Counted from the first letter of the stretch, positions 47,801-53,170 are shown. The stretch: DNA of 64,000 bases from Molossus alvarezi (GCA_037176705.1 CM073887.1:56753001-56817000); one strand, 5' to 3'. Translations and numbers: made by a program. The notes: generated by a model not told the origin, from the letters alone.

Positions 47801-49527
47801 GTGCAGACTGGAGGGTCCCCTGAGCACTCAGCTCCAATGTCCAAACTTGATACCACTCAGGCCAGCAGAAGGCAAAGGCCCCCCCTCCCTAAGGCCCTCC
47901 TAGATGCAGTAAACTGAGGCTAGAATTACTCTCTGCCTCCTCTCTGGCCACAGGGCTTGGTTAGTTCTCCCTTTGCCAGAGACCCAGTTCCTCTTTGCAG
48001 GACAGACCACAACAGGACCTTCCCTGGCTGAGTGGGACCTGGGCAGATTTATCCCCAGCTCCCTAATCCCCAGTAGCAACTTTCATGCTCACGACTGCCC
48101 TAGGAGGCAGGGGCTCTGTTTATGTCCACTCTACAGATGGACAGACTGAGGCTCAGTGCCCAGGAAGGGTTTATGGAGAATCTGGTTCAAGAGGGGGCTG
48201 AGGTAGGTGGAAGTGAGGGGTCAAGTTCTCCAGACCCAGCAGGGAGGGTCTTCTTTGTGCCCCATCAGGCTGAGCTGGGCTTTACTGCCCCACCACAGAG
48301 GCTCCTGAGCCAGACCTTCTCCATCTCTGGGCCCCTGGAAGTCACCCAAACAGGAGCCTGGAGAGGAGCTGCTGGTTGTCCCCTCCCCGTCCCATCTGGT
48401 TTGCATTCCCTTAGCTGAGCCCTGGGCAGTCAGATTCCTGCTTAGGGACCCTGTGGCAGTCATTCTCTCCTTGCTCATTCTGCTAAGGACCCCCAGCCCA
48501 TCCCCCAGAACTGCCAGTGAAATAATAATAATGACAATGAAAAAATAATAGCAAATACTGTTTACTTAGTTCTAACTGTGAACCAGGACTCACTCAACCC
48601 TTAACACAGCCCTGCAAAGTGGAGACCAGTCTTGCCCTGCCCCATTTCGCACATGTGGAAAGTGAGGATCAGGGGCCCTGTGACTTGGCCCTCTGACACA
48701 TCGCCCCTTGAGGTGTACTACAAGGAATCTGTACATTTACTAAAAATCATGTGATTGTGTGCATGCAATAAGCAAATTATATGCTATGTAAATTATATTT
48801 TGATAAAGCTCTAAGAAGCAGCTTGCACCTGTCACCCTGGGCCAGCACAGGAAGCCCCATTCCTGTTGCCTGGGAAGCTCTGATTGGCACCCCAATGTCA
48901 TTTCTTAACTCTCTTTGCTGCCCTGATAACCCTTAGAGCCACCCTGGGTAGGGCAGGAAGGAGTCATGGGGGAAGCCACAGCAGAACTCTTCAAACCCAC
49001 AGGGTCAGAGTCCCAGCAGGGTCTGCAGGAGCAAGACTGTGGGGTCTCTCAGACTTCCCAGCCACTGAGACAATGTCATGGCATCACCCTATAGTGGAAG
49101 GTCCCTGTCATTAGGTCCCTAGCACCCCTCTGTGCCATCTGTTAAGAATGACTTCCTGGGGGTCACAGTTCTCAATTTTTGCCCCTCTCCTTTTCCCCTG
49201 CTTCAGATTCCCCTCTTAGGGAGCAGCTTCCAAAGTGCATCTGGAAGGGAGCTTGGAGATGCCTGGTGGGGTGGGGAGGACACACTCTTAGAACACCAGG
49301 GGGGTTCCTGCCCCAGTGGGGTTTCCCGGGCACTGCCAGCTACTCTCCAATGAACCCCTGACACCCTCCTAACCATGTGGCTTCCTCCATGGCAGGCTCC
49401 AGAGCTGCCAGTTATCCTCCTATTTCTCCAAGTGAGGGGGGATGGGAGAGCTGACAGGGACTCCCAGCCCCTCCCACAGGGGCCCCAAATTCTCACCCTG
49501 TAGGATGCAGAGGCAGGGACCTCCCAT
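4669..49527 (-). CDS. ADGRE2: ADGRE2-like (EMR2) adhesion GPCR, 19 coding exons, frame broken in exon 11
   Basis: This is an EGF-TM7 adhesion receptor, a family of leukocyte surface receptors that bind matrix glycosaminoglycans or cell-surface ligands and are self-cleaved at a GPS site. The exons (listed separately) total 2503 nt and run signal peptide, EGF1-5, stalk, GAIN/GPS, 7TM, tail. The size is close to that of human EMR2, about 820 residues. Splice phases agree at every junction except exon 11 to 12: exon 11 ends in phase 2 but exon 12 needs phase 1, so the spliced frame stops at 31066-31068. Without exon 11 the message is 2409 nt (802 codons plus stop) and fully open. Five EGF domains plus EMR2-like 7TM and tail sequences favour ADGRE2. 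ADGRE3 or a bat-specific paralogue is possible, since the 7TM regions of this group are very similar. Intact splice sites and all domains argue against an old pseudogene. Confidence 0.85.
4906..5074 (-). CDS. ADGRE2: ADGRE2-like exon 18 (TM6-TM7)
   Basis: 169 nt, phase 2 to 0, acceptor CTATCCAG, donor GTAAAG. It encodes [20 protein letters not shown] (TM6) and [20 protein letters not shown] (TM7). A 13.2-kb intron packed with L1 separates it from exon 17. Confidence 0.95.
5638..5992 (+). repeat. 19-bp minisatellite in L1-A 5'UTR
   Basis: About 18 units of a 19-bp motif like tgggtcctgcggcctcggc, a few lengthened to 22 bp. Other L1s here of the same type (near 10069-10100 and 62235-62265) have only one or two units, so the array expanded in this copy or its source. 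Because 19 is not a multiple of 3 all forward frames look open, but this is not a gene. Confidence 0.85.
6603..7510 (+). pseudogene. L1-A ORF1 (RNA-binding protein), disrupted
   Basis: Starts [20 protein letters not shown] and includes the coiled-coil heptads ([20 protein letters not shown]) followed by the RNA-binding part. It is broken by a frameshift/stop near 6957 and another near 7190. The intact family protein is a trimeric RNA chaperone. Confidence 0.85.
7561..9842 (+). pseudogene. L1-A ORF2 first part (endonuclease and reverse transcriptase), disrupted
   Basis: ATG at 7561 begins [20 protein letters not shown], the L1 endonuclease start. A stop at about 7731 (Trp to TGA) and several frameshifts follow. 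The endonuclease end is readable at 7898-8620. Reverse transcriptase motifs are visible around 9207-9600 ([16 protein letters not shown]). About 140 nt of the palm N-terminal region is missing near 8950. It continues after L1-B at 15993. Confidence 0.85.
10663..11554 (+). pseudogene. L1-B ORF1, disrupted
   Basis: Starts [20 protein letters not shown]; the coiled-coil part runs to a TAG at 10942-10944 (Trp/Arg-type change in AED-stop-ISELEDR). A frameshift near 11200 comes before the C-terminal part (11249-11554), which ends in LQEMLKGLL as in other copies. Confidence 0.88.
11600..15679 (+). pseudogene. L1-B ORF2 (endonuclease, reverse transcriptase, Cys-rich end), disrupted
   Basis: ATG at 11600. 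A 1-base loss near 11632 and a Trp-to-TAG at about 11684 break the start. The longest intact piece (12882-14027) holds the reverse transcriptase with [23 protein letters not shown] and the catalytic LADDMILY box. The C-terminal Cys-rich part ([10 protein letters not shown]...CWWEC) is at about 14960-15050. A SINE interrupts it at 15271; the last residues (LIYGI-stop) end at 15679. Confidence 0.9.
15271..15510 (+). mobile_element. VES-type SINE inserted in L1-B ORF2, with target-site duplication
   Basis: A complete copy: A box tggctcagcgg near 15285, B box ggttcagttcc at 15328-15338, and a tail of tcctcgggtgaggatt plus poly(A). An 18-bp perfect duplication, aaaaaagctgtggtacat, is at 15253-15270 and 15511-15528. 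It is the youngest layer of the nest. Confidence 0.95.
15993..17694 (+). mobile_element. L1-A, second part (ORF2 end and 3'UTR)
   Basis: Resumes with gaagatataaaaagtggaag exactly where 9842 stopped. ORF2 C-terminal sequence ([20 protein letters not shown], about 16998-17060) runs to LICGI-stop at 17438, then the 3'UTR with agagataaaccacagaac. The last part, ttaattaattaat and A-rich, meets the 14-bp flanking duplication. In the Cys-rich motif the second Cys is Phe-Gly here. Confidence 0.9.
17709..18281. other. Intron 17 unique sequence
   Basis: No repeat or gene recognised between the L1 nest and exon 17. Confidence 0.4.
18282..18373 (-). CDS. ADGRE2: ADGRE2-like exon 17 (TM5, intracellular loop 3)
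   Basis: 92 nt, phase 0 to 2, donor GTAAGA. It encodes [20 protein letters not shown] followed by [11 protein letters not shown]. The acceptor is CCTGAAG: A rather than C/T at -3 makes it weaker than its neighbours. Confidence 0.92.
18640..18706 (-). CDS. ADGRE2: ADGRE2-like exon 16 (extracellular loop 2, TM5 start)
   Basis: 67 nt, phase 2 to 0, acceptor CTTAG, donor GTGAGT. It encodes [20 protein letters not shown] followed by FS, with the conserved loop-2 Cys-Trp pair. It is too short to show as a long open frame and was found by matching the expected EMR2 segment. Confidence 0.92.
19140..19860 (-). mobile_element. Ancient L1 3'-end, antisense
   Basis: Landmarks in order: 'catgccataaaatgcaccca'-type string, 'tgtctctggatttgcatatc', 'gaatcatgcaatatg', 'tcatcagctgatggacattt', 'aataatgctgctaagagcat', 'gggtatttacctaggagtga'. 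This is the usual order of an old L1 in antisense, in intron 15. Confidence 0.75.
19890..20107 (-). mobile_element. VES-type SINE, antisense, diverged
   Basis: Contains gagagaaacatcaatcagtt, then 'tgaccaggaatcaaagttgc' and 'caaccaggcc', the reverse of the SINE head. The A-rich end is on the left. Confidence 0.8.
20270..20452 (-). mobile_element. VES-type SINE, antisense, diverged
   Basis: Contains gagagaaacatcaatcagtt, 'accctgaccagggttcaaat' and 'tgaaccacatgggccagg'. A second old insertion close to the first. Confidence 0.8.
20641..20770. mobile_element. Short mariner-like MITE with terminal inverted repeats
   Basis: The left end acagggttggcaaaagaagg and the reverse complement of the right end, acaggggtgggcaaaagaac, are inverted repeats of about 30 bp. 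The element is only about 130 bp and has no ORF. A TA follows the right end. It is probably a non-autonomous Tc1/mariner deletion derivative; the family is inferred from end structure only. Confidence 0.7.
21488..21565 (+). mobile_element. VES-type SINE head fragment
   Basis: ggccctggcctcgtagctca, then aggtttgatctctggtgagg (B box). It is cut off where L1-D begins. Confidence 0.75.
21566..22995 (+). mobile_element. L1-D, ORF2 fragment with internal deletion
   Basis: Starts in the ORF2 endonuclease end (agcatcttctcagatcacaa) and runs into the reverse transcriptase until about 22830. It then jumps to the 3'UTR (agagataaaccaaagaacat) and tail. About 2 kb of ORF2 is missing. Many stops; strongly decayed. 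Confidence 0.85.
23008..26215 (+). mobile_element. L1-E, L1 lacking ORF1 and the reverse transcriptase
   Basis: The 5'UTR (23008-23865) is of the second type, matching the reverse complement of 44110-43500. It then joins at about 23866 directly to the ORF2 start (aaacaaaaatggcaataag), so ORF1 is absent. ORF2 is readable through the endonuclease and linker to about 25087, then jumps to the C-terminal part (actataggcaataaaatttc), losing the reverse transcriptase. The 3'UTR and A-rich tail are present. It sits in the tail of L1-D. Confidence 0.88.
24738..25373 (+). pseudogene. L1-E ORF2 deletion-fusion frame
   Basis: A 211-codon open frame joining the ORF2 linker ([20 protein letters not shown]) to the C-terminal part ([20 protein letters not shown]) across the deletion. 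The join is in frame, but no catalytic reverse transcriptase box remains. I do not regard it as a functional protein. Confidence 0.7.
26305..26560 (+). repeat. MIR SINE
   Basis: The order of motifs is MIR-like: ttctgctacttcctagctgt, 'gggcatttacttaacctatt', 'tgcctcaatttacttatcta', 'gtgcctggcacaaaataag'. In intron 15. Confidence 0.75.
26871..27106 (-). CDS. ADGRE2: ADGRE2-like exon 15 (TM3-TM4)
   Basis: 236 nt, phase 0 to 2, acceptor TCCTCCAG, donor GTAAGG. It encodes [20 protein letters not shown] (TM3), then [20 protein letters not shown] (TM4), ending at the Arg codon shared with exon 16. Confidence 0.95.
27336..27533 (-). CDS. ADGRE2: ADGRE2-like exon 14 (TM1-TM2)
   Basis: 198 nt, phase 0 to 0, acceptor GGTCCCAG, donor GTACTG. 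It encodes [20 protein letters not shown] (TM1) and the segment ending [17 protein letters not shown] (TM2), nearly identical to EMR2/EMR3. Confidence 0.95.
28055..29345 (-). mobile_element. L1-F, antisense L1 3' half with internal deletion
   Basis: On the minus strand: 3'UTR and ORF2 C-terminal part at 28055-29040, then a T-rich junction (29040-29085), then reverse transcriptase end at 29090-29335 (tcatttgcaaataatgacaa marks the catalytic box). About 0.8 kb between them is missing. It is in intron 13, same strand as the gene. Confidence 0.85.
29346..30145. other. Intron 13 sequence, nothing recognised
   Basis: AT-rich; no exon-like frame with splice sites apart from exon 13 next to it. Confidence 0.35.
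30146..30322 (-). CDS. ADGRE2: ADGRE2-like exon 13 (GPS motif and tethered agonist)
   Basis: 177 nt, phase 0 to 0, acceptor GCCCACAG, donor GTGAGA. It holds the [16 protein letters not shown], then [16 protein letters not shown]. The His-Leu/Ser triplet is the expected autoproteolysis site and the residues after it are the tethered agonist. It ends in HYDVQ, just before TM1. Confidence 0.93.
30430..30830 (+). repeat. Ancient mammalian interspersed repeat (L2/MIR age)
   Basis: Contains ctactatgggtgccaggcgg, 'gggacacagcagtgaacagg', 'gacagtaaataataaac' and 'gcaggtgcaaaggccctggg', the order typical of a widely spread old mammalian repeat. Exact family not assigned. Confidence 0.6.
30921..31144 (-). 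CDS. ADGRE2: ADGRE2-like exon 12 (GAIN subdomain B)
   Basis: 224 nt, acceptor TCCCCTAG, donor GTGAGT, phase 1 to 0. The homologous frame reads [16 protein letters not shown] through to [10 protein letters not shown], with two sequons (NAS and NTS). Entered from exon 11 the frame is wrong and stops at 31066-31068; entered from exon 10 it is open. Confidence 0.88.
31354..31447 (-). CDS. ADGRE2: ADGRE2-like exon 11 (GAIN; carries the frame break)
   Basis: 94 nt, acceptor CCCCTCAG, donor GTAACA. It starts [20 protein letters not shown] and reaches MLLNW, as in EMR2. After that the human protein has about a dozen more residues ending GDPG, while this exon has only 17 nt. The length is not a multiple of three, although the exon should be phase 1 to 1, so the frame shifts. 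The simplest reading is a deletion of about 14 nt near 31360-31370. No nearby alternative donor corrects it. Confidence 0.85.
31534..31711 (-). CDS. ADGRE2: ADGRE2-like exon 10 (GAIN subdomain A)
   Basis: 178 nt, phase 0 to 1, acceptor CACCCCAG, donor GTGAGG. It encodes [19 protein letters not shown] and onward to YHPPSNT, an alpha-helical GAIN segment. It ends in phase 1, the phase exon 12 needs, so joining exon 10 directly to exon 12 is in frame. Confidence 0.9.
32094..32327 (-). mobile_element. VES-type SINE, antisense, with target-site duplication
   Basis: A reverse copy from the hairpin end (taatcctcacccaaggat) to the head (aagccacccagccagggc). A 12-bp duplication, tacttttacttt, is at 32082-32093 and 32328-32339. 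Confidence 0.9.
32360..32580 (+). mobile_element. VES-type SINE, left half of a pair
   Basis: gccctggccaatttgtctca head, B box ggtttgatccc, a (TC)n run at about 32467-32512, and hairpin tail tctttgggtgaggatt. It shares outer flanks with the next SINE: aaaataaagctactgga at 32343-32359. Confidence 0.9.
32590..32810 (+). mobile_element. VES-type SINE, right half of a pair (different subfamily)
   Basis: cccagctggtgtggctcagt head, 'cgatccccagtagggggcgt' body and an A-rich tail aaaaaatcaataaaaacata without the hairpin. It is followed by aaaataaagctactgga at 32811-32827, identical to the sequence left of the first SINE. I see no separate duplication between the two. Confidence 0.9.
32890..33045 (+). 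repeat. MIR fragment
   Basis: cttactgtgtgccaggcact, 'aaccactgtgtgaagcagg' and 'aggcccaggggagg' are in MIR order. Confidence 0.6.
33340..33417 (-). CDS. ADGRE2: ADGRE2-like exon 9 (start of GAIN region)
   Basis: 78 nt, phase 0 to 0, acceptor CTCCCCAG, donor GTAAGG. It encodes [20 protein letters not shown] followed by AQDTIQ, which aligns with the start of the EMR2 GAIN helical region. Confidence 0.88.
33527..33573 (-). CDS. ADGRE2: ADGRE2-like exon 8 (stalk start; NAGNAG acceptor)
   Basis: It encodes [16 protein letters not shown] and ends in phase 0 with donor GTGAGT. The acceptor is a CAGCAG tandem: the upstream AG gives start 33573 and the downstream AG gives 33570, so isoforms differing by one alanine are expected. 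The TWTPP string matches the stalk of human EMR2. Confidence 0.85.
33889..34141 (+). mobile_element. VES-type SINE with 20-bp target-site duplication
   Basis: Head ctctggctggtttttcttag, B box gggttcaattcc, TC-rich region and hairpin tail cttgggtgaggatt. A perfect 20-bp duplication (tgaaataacctttgtcccag) is at 33869-33888 and 34142-34161. It lies in intron 7, about 250 bp from exon 7. Confidence 0.94.
34350..34600 (-). repeat. Tandem duplicated EGF-exon unit, copy 2 (with flanking intron)
   Basis: This covers exon 7 plus about 60 bp of intron on its upstream side and about 20 bp downstream. It matches 35065-35315 at roughly 85% by eye. The intron match (ctgaggacaaagccagagcg and onward) shows that DNA, not just an exon sequence, was duplicated. 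Confidence 0.8.
34391..34537 (-). CDS. ADGRE2: ADGRE2-like exon 7 (EGF5, duplicate of exon 6, seven cysteines)
   Basis: 147 nt, phase 1 to 1, acceptor GTCCTCAG, weak donor GTTCGG. It encodes [12 protein letters not shown]...[16 protein letters not shown]. The CHCC string gives a seventh cysteine (codon 34449-34451) where exon 6 has His. Two sequons lie near the end (NGS, NNT). Confidence 0.9.
35065..35315 (-). repeat. Tandem duplicated EGF-exon unit, copy 1 (with flanking intron)
   Basis: This covers exon 6 and flanks and is the partner of 34350-34600, with units about 715 bp apart. Which copy is ancestral cannot be told from one genome. Copy 1 keeps the normal cysteine pattern. Confidence 0.8.
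35106..35252 (-). CDS. ADGRE2: ADGRE2-like exon 6 (EGF4, calcium-binding)
   Basis: 147 nt, phase 1 to 1, acceptor GTCCTCAG, weak donor GTTCAT. It encodes [12 protein letters not shown]...[17 protein letters not shown] with the normal six cysteines and a sequon (NNT). It is about 85% identical by eye to exon 7, including flanking intron sequence, so the two are a tandem duplication. Confidence 0.92.
35805..35936 (-). CDS. ADGRE2: ADGRE2-like exon 5 (EGF3, seven cysteines)
   Basis: 132 nt, phase 1 to 1, acceptor TTGCAG, donor GTAGAG. It encodes a calcium-binding EGF starting DIDEC with [12 protein letters not shown]. It has seven cysteines: the extra one (codon 35890-35892, in KSRCICVN) lies between the normal second and third. 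Human EMR2 has a Gly there. Confidence 0.92.
36263..38405 (-). pseudogene. L1-G ORF2, endonuclease to reverse transcriptase, truncated
   Basis: Read from about 38400 downward: endonuclease pieces (38072-37761), linker and reverse transcriptase start (37382-36984, with [15 protein letters not shown]), IDAEKAFD at 36609 and a TDDMILY box near 36320. A frameshift lies between each piece. Confidence 0.85.
38455..39320 (-). pseudogene. L1-G ORF1, disrupted
   Basis: The coiled-coil part (39247-39011) reads [20 protein letters not shown] and onward; a later part (38883-38659) reads [20 protein letters not shown], the RNA-binding domain start. Frames are broken near 39010 and 38900. Confidence 0.8.
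41852..41898. repeat. (TC)n microsatellite in L1-H
   Basis: A run of about 22 TC units between ORF2 start and ORF1 of L1-H. Confidence 0.85.
42211..42767 (-). pseudogene. L1-H ORF1, disrupted
   Basis: Frame [20 protein letters not shown] with coiled-coil ([20 protein letters not shown]), then a frameshift near 42410 into [20 protein letters not shown]. It is diverged from the ORF1 of L1-A, -B and -J, so a different or older subfamily. Confidence 0.8.
43120..43460 (-). repeat. Tandem ~115-bp units in L1-H 5'UTR
   Basis: About three copies of a unit holding 'gcagctggatcacacagtcc', 'ctttggagacctg' and 'aggcctctctggtg'. L1-G has similar, more decayed units at 40130-40370. This resembles the monomer arrays that act as L1 promoters in rodents; promoter activity here is inferred. 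Confidence 0.7.
44113..44825. other. Intron 4 unique sequence
   Basis: GC-rich; no exon with splice sites and EGF-like coding was found. Confidence 0.35.
44830..45160 (+). repeat. MIR, interrupted
   Basis: 'aaactctgtgaggtaagcgc', 'ttactgatgagtaaactgtg', 'gtgcccaaggttatacagca' is MIR order. About 115 bp of other AT-rich sequence (45000-45115) is inserted before the tail (agccaggatttgggtccc). Confidence 0.6.
45331..45486 (-). CDS. ADGRE2: ADGRE2-like exon 4 (EGF2, calcium-binding)
   Basis: 156 nt, phase 1 to 1, with a strong GTAAGA donor. It starts with the calcium-binding DINEC motif, has six cysteines and the [12 protein letters not shown] hydroxylation consensus, and ends NESENTC with an N-glycosylation sequon. 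The symmetric phase permits in-frame skipping. Confidence 0.92.
46013..46144 (-). CDS. ADGRE2: ADGRE2-like exon 3 (EGF1)
   Basis: It runs from acceptor CCCCACAG to donor GTACAG, 132 nt, phase 1 to 1. It encodes the first EGF domain with six cysteines and the [11 protein letters not shown] core typical of the first EMR2/CD97 EGF, which does not bind calcium. An N-glycosylation sequon (NAT) is present. Confidence 0.9.
46319..46369 (-). CDS. ADGRE2: ADGRE2-like exon 2 (signal peptide, hydrophobic core)
   Basis: The acceptor is TTCCAG and the donor GTGAGT; phases are 1 to 1. It encodes [17 protein letters not shown], which completes the hydrophobic core begun in exon 1 and gives a signal peptide of about 25-28 residues. 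Confidence 0.85.
46370..47159. other. Intron 1 unique sequence
   Basis: Nothing beyond short chance frames. Confidence 0.35.
47160..47515. repeat. Purine-rich tract (GA-rich low complexity)
   Basis: About 350 bp dominated by A and G (agagacagag and similar) on the plus strand, so the gene's transcript is pyrimidine-rich here. A run of about 13 G follows at 47527-47539. In intron 1. Confidence 0.8.
48040..48180 (+). repeat. MIR fragment
   Basis: 'ctgccctaggaggcaggggc', 'ctacagatggacagactgag' and 'gctcagtgcccaggaag' are in MIR order. In intron 1. Confidence 0.5.
48560..48690 (+). repeat. MIR fragment
   Basis: 'aactgtgaaccaggactcac' and 'aacacagccctgcaaagtgg', then 'gtggaaagtgaggatcaggg'. In intron 1. 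Confidence 0.5.
49497..49527 (-). CDS. ADGRE2: ADGRE2-like exon 1 (start codon, signal peptide start)
   Basis: The ATG at 49525-49527 opens [10 protein letters not shown] and is followed by a GTGAGA donor; the exon ends in phase 1. The MGG start resembles human EMR2. A TATA-like box lies about 75 bp upstream, which supports this as the true first exon. Confidence 0.8.
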
Positions 49528-49600
49528 GGTCTGAGGTGCTGGCAGGGGAAGCAGAGGTTGCCACAGGGCAGTCCCCAGTCCCCAGGCCTGGCAGTTTTGC

Positions 49601-49610
49601 CTTTATAAAG
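49601..49610 (-). promoter_or_regulatory. TATA-like box of the ADGRE2-like gene
   Basis: CTTTATAAAG lies 74-83 bp upstream of the start codon on the gene strand. This would place the transcription start near 49570 and leave a 5'UTR of about 45 nt. An ETS/PU.1-type GGAA core (plus strand gcggaagc, 49663-49670) lies upstream, as is common in myeloid promoters. Inferred from spacing only. Confidence 0.5.
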
Positions 49611-49716
49611 TGTGTGGGGGAGGAGCCACTGCCCCAGGTCCTGCCCTGGAACTGGTGGGGCAGCGGAAGCCAGCAGGAGAGTGCAGTAAAATCACAGACC
49701 CAGGGGCGCTGCAGGT

Positions 49717-49760
<44 letters not shown>
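49717..49760. repeat. (CA)n microsatellite just upstream of the gene promoter
   Basis: About 22 CA units, some 110 bp upstream of the TATA-like box. Confidence 0.95.
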
Positions 49761-49762
<2 letters not shown>

Positions 49763-49764
49763 AG

Positions 49765-51430
49765 GTGTACCCTGCTCTCAGATCCTTTGCCAGCAGTTAC
49801 AATTTGAACTTCTAACAGACACTCTGACCCCTTGTGCTCACTGGCACTGATCCCCGGGAAAGTGGGGTATGAGGGCAGGGGTGGGGGAGTCTTGTCCAGG
49901 GGGCTGTTCGGGTTGGGGAGGGACTATGGCAGAAATAATTTAGGGCTCCCCTGTTTGGGAGTGTCTTGGTGTGTGCTAGACTCCAAGTCCAGCCCCTGAG
50001 CTAGCAGTACCCTGTTTCCCTGATTTTCCAAGGAGGAGACTGAGACCCAGAAAGTCCAGAGTCCAAATGGAAGCTGGAGGAGGAGTATGAAGGGGCCGTT
50101 CGTGGATGCCGGGCAAGAACCAAGAAGACATGTTTCGGACACCAAGGGGCCTCATGCTGAAGCCGGCCTTCCTGGGACCGTGTTTCCCCTGGTAGAAAAC
50201 TTACGTTCGGGGAAAATCCTGGGCACAAAGTTAAGCAACAGAGAATCACAGGCTTAGACCATGGTTGTTGTTTTTTAATAAGTAACATGACTTATTCAAA
50301 ATTATTAGATAGCCTCAGAGAGAGAGGCTAGCTATTAATAGCTATTAAAATATGCTATTATTTATAAAATGCTTTATCTGTGCCAGGTCTGCCTCGAAGT
50401 GCTGTGTCTATTTCAACTTATTGACCCTGCTAAACACCTGAGAGGCAGGTGGGGCTGCCTCCTATTTACGGAGCCTGGGAGATGAGGCACAGCTGACAAG
50501 TAGCTCAGCAGAGACGCACAGGCAGCAGGCCTGCCCCTGGGACCAGGAGAAGTCTACAGGGTGCTACTGTGTCTTTAACACCTCAGTGGCCCTGGGTTTT
50601 ATCCAGCTAGCATCCGTGCTGTTATGTTGCTGTGTTACTGTTTTAAGTTTATGGAGTCCAGTGCAACAAAAAGGTTTTCTAGTTGTGACATCAATATACA
50701 GTTTCCTCTTTTTTAAGAATGATTGAAGAATGCAACAGTGTAGAAAATTAAAGAAAATATTAAGTCCATCATAGTTCTAAGGGAAAGACTCATCATGAAA
50801 AAATAAGGTCACCAATGGCTGAAAGCAGAAAGGCAACAACCCAGAGGTGGTGGAGCACCCAGAGCCCCAGAGTTAACCCCTTCCTACCCATTGCAACTCC
50901 CTTGACCTCAACAGGGCATGGGAAGGGGTCCTACCAGGGTGCCTGAGGGTCTAGGGGAGGGAAGCTCGGAGGGTAAGGCCAGACCCGATCTAGAGTGCAT
51001 TTTGGCTTTTCTCCCAGAAAGCTAGAAGCCCCAGGGTGGATGTCTTGCCCCACAGGCCAAGGTCCGACAGCTGGTTCCAGGAGAAGCAGGAGGTGAGAGA
51101 TCCAGCCTGGCAGAGGTGGAGGCTCAGCTCCAGGGTGTTGTCCCCACACCATCCATATGATCATCTGTTGTTTTTCCTTCTCAACCTTCAGGATGTTCCT
51201 GGGGCCCTTGGAGCAGCTCAAACCTTTTTGGGATTCAGTGTCCTTGTCTGATGAATGGAATTAAAATGCCTGTCCATTGGCCTCAGGCAGCAGGGTGAGG
51301 AAGGACTTAAACAAAAGGCTCTGAGATGTTGTCTGTAAGCTTGGGAGAAGCAAGAAGAGGAACATCCCCACCAGCCACCACCACTGTAATCTGGCCTGTC
51401 AGCAAGCCCTAGGGCTCTGACTTCCACTAG
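49765..51430. other. Upstream intergenic DNA; MIR scraps only
   Basis: No gene supported. A MIR-like stretch lies at about 50380-50500 (gaggcaggtggggctgcctc, gggagatgaggcac). Confidence 0.4.
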
Positions 51431-51439
51431 ACCCCAAAT

Positions 51440-51930
51440 TCTCTCACTTCTGCTCTTTGTCCCCACCCTGGAATTGCCCCAATATTACCCATGTTTCTGC
51501 CCTGGCTCCCGTCCCCCACGATCTGTTCCCCTCACAGTGGCCCAAGGATGCCTGGGACCTCCTGAGTCAGTGCACATCCCTCTTCTGCTCAAGAACCCTC
51601 CATGGCTCCCGCCTTACTCAGTGTAAACCTCCGATGGTGCAGAAGACCCTGCAAGCTATGCCCTGTCACCTCCCTGCCCTCAGCACCCCTCTCCCCACTC
51701 AGTCACTTAGCTGCCATTTTCCTTGTGAAAACACCAGACATACTCGACCTCAGCGTCTGACCTTTTCAGGGGTGTTTGTCTCTGCCTGGAGCACTCTGGC
51801 CCCAGTAACCTCCTGGTTTTCTCACTCCTGTCCTTCATGTTTTTGCCCAAATATTCCCTCAGCTATCTTCCAAGTCCAATAGGTAACCCTTCCCTGTCCT
51901 CAGCAACTCCAATTGCTCCCCACTGTCCCC
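51440..51930 (-). repeat. L2-type old LINE, antisense
   Basis: 'ctgcctggagcactctggcc', 'tcatgtttttgcccaaatat' and 'cctcagctatcttccaag' follow the order of an antisense L2 3' region. Open frames over it are chance. Confidence 0.5.
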
Positions 51931-52879
51931 ATTCTCTGTAGCAACTCATCAGACCCTCATCATGGAATTTGCCTGCTTCCCTGTTTGCTATCTGCCTCCA
52001 CCCCAGGGACTGTCAGGACTCTGACCTCTGTGTGTCTGTGCTCCTTGCAGGGCTCCATAGTTAGTGATACTGCCCAGCTGCTGCCCCCCATGAGCAAACC
52101 CCCTTCAGGCTTCCTCATGTGACCCCTGCTGGGGCTTAGGCATCATTCCTCCTCCTTCCTTGACATTCTCTGAAGTTCCAGCCCCGCTGACCTATTTGGC
52201 AGCCCCCAGACAACCTTGTGACTTCTGTTGTACATGGTGTGAGACAGGGACATGGGTCCCCATTTTTCAGGTGTGTAGTGGTTCCTTCATAATAGGAAGA
52301 AGGGAATGAACACAGAACACAAGTCACACAGAACAGAAGACACACACAGACTGGACATGGCTGCAGCACCAAGTGCTTGTAGCAGTTTATTTTTAAAGGC
52401 AAAAGTTTGGCAACCTGCCCTGCTTACTTAGCAGCTTTATTGGGCTTTGTTTCTTATTCTTTCCTTGAACCCTTTATATGAATAACACAGTTGTCTGTTC
52501 ATGTACTATTCTTAGTAAGAATGTTTCCAGGAAGGTCAGTACCTGCAACTGCTCCTTCAGGCTCCTCCTGTTTGCCGCATAGGAGCACCTGAGCTCCCTT
52601 GCAAAACTTCAGGCAAGATCATGGGAATGCAATAAGGTTCAGCCTTTTGCAGCTGCCCTTAGTTGTCTTTAGTACTTGGTCTCACTTTTGTGATCCTCAG
52701 AACTCCTTCAGGATGAGAAACACGCACCTGGAGGGTTGGGCTACTGGCCTGAGTTTCCTCAGCTAGAAAGTGACTGAACCAGGATGATTACATCAATAAT
52801 AATAACAGTGTTATTTATTATATTATATTATTATTTTCATTGTTACAGCTGCAGCAGGAACAAATCTCCATGGTGAGTG

Positions 52880-53170
52880 ACAGTAGGCATTTCTATGCCT
52901 GGCCCTCTTCTGAGCTCCTCACAGGGACTGACTCACCCATCTCCCCAGGAGCCCTAGGAGGCAGGTGCTGTGATTTGCATTAGACAGATGGGAAAACTGA
53001 GGCACAACGCAGTGAAATGACTTGCACAGTCACAGGGCACCCCCAACTCACATCAGTGGTCCTGGGAAAACTGTCTCTTCCATCTTTGGACCGTGTCGTC
53101 TCAGGCAGGTTAAGGGACCTCTCCGGGCCTCAGTTTCTCCATCTGTGGAATTGTCGGAACCTTGGTGAGC
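52880..53170 (+). repeat. MIR
   Basis: 'gccctaggaggcaggtgctg', 'gacagatgggaaaactgagg', 'gacttgcacagtcacaggg', then 'ggcctcagtttctccatctg'; possibly two MIR pieces. Confidence 0.6.
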
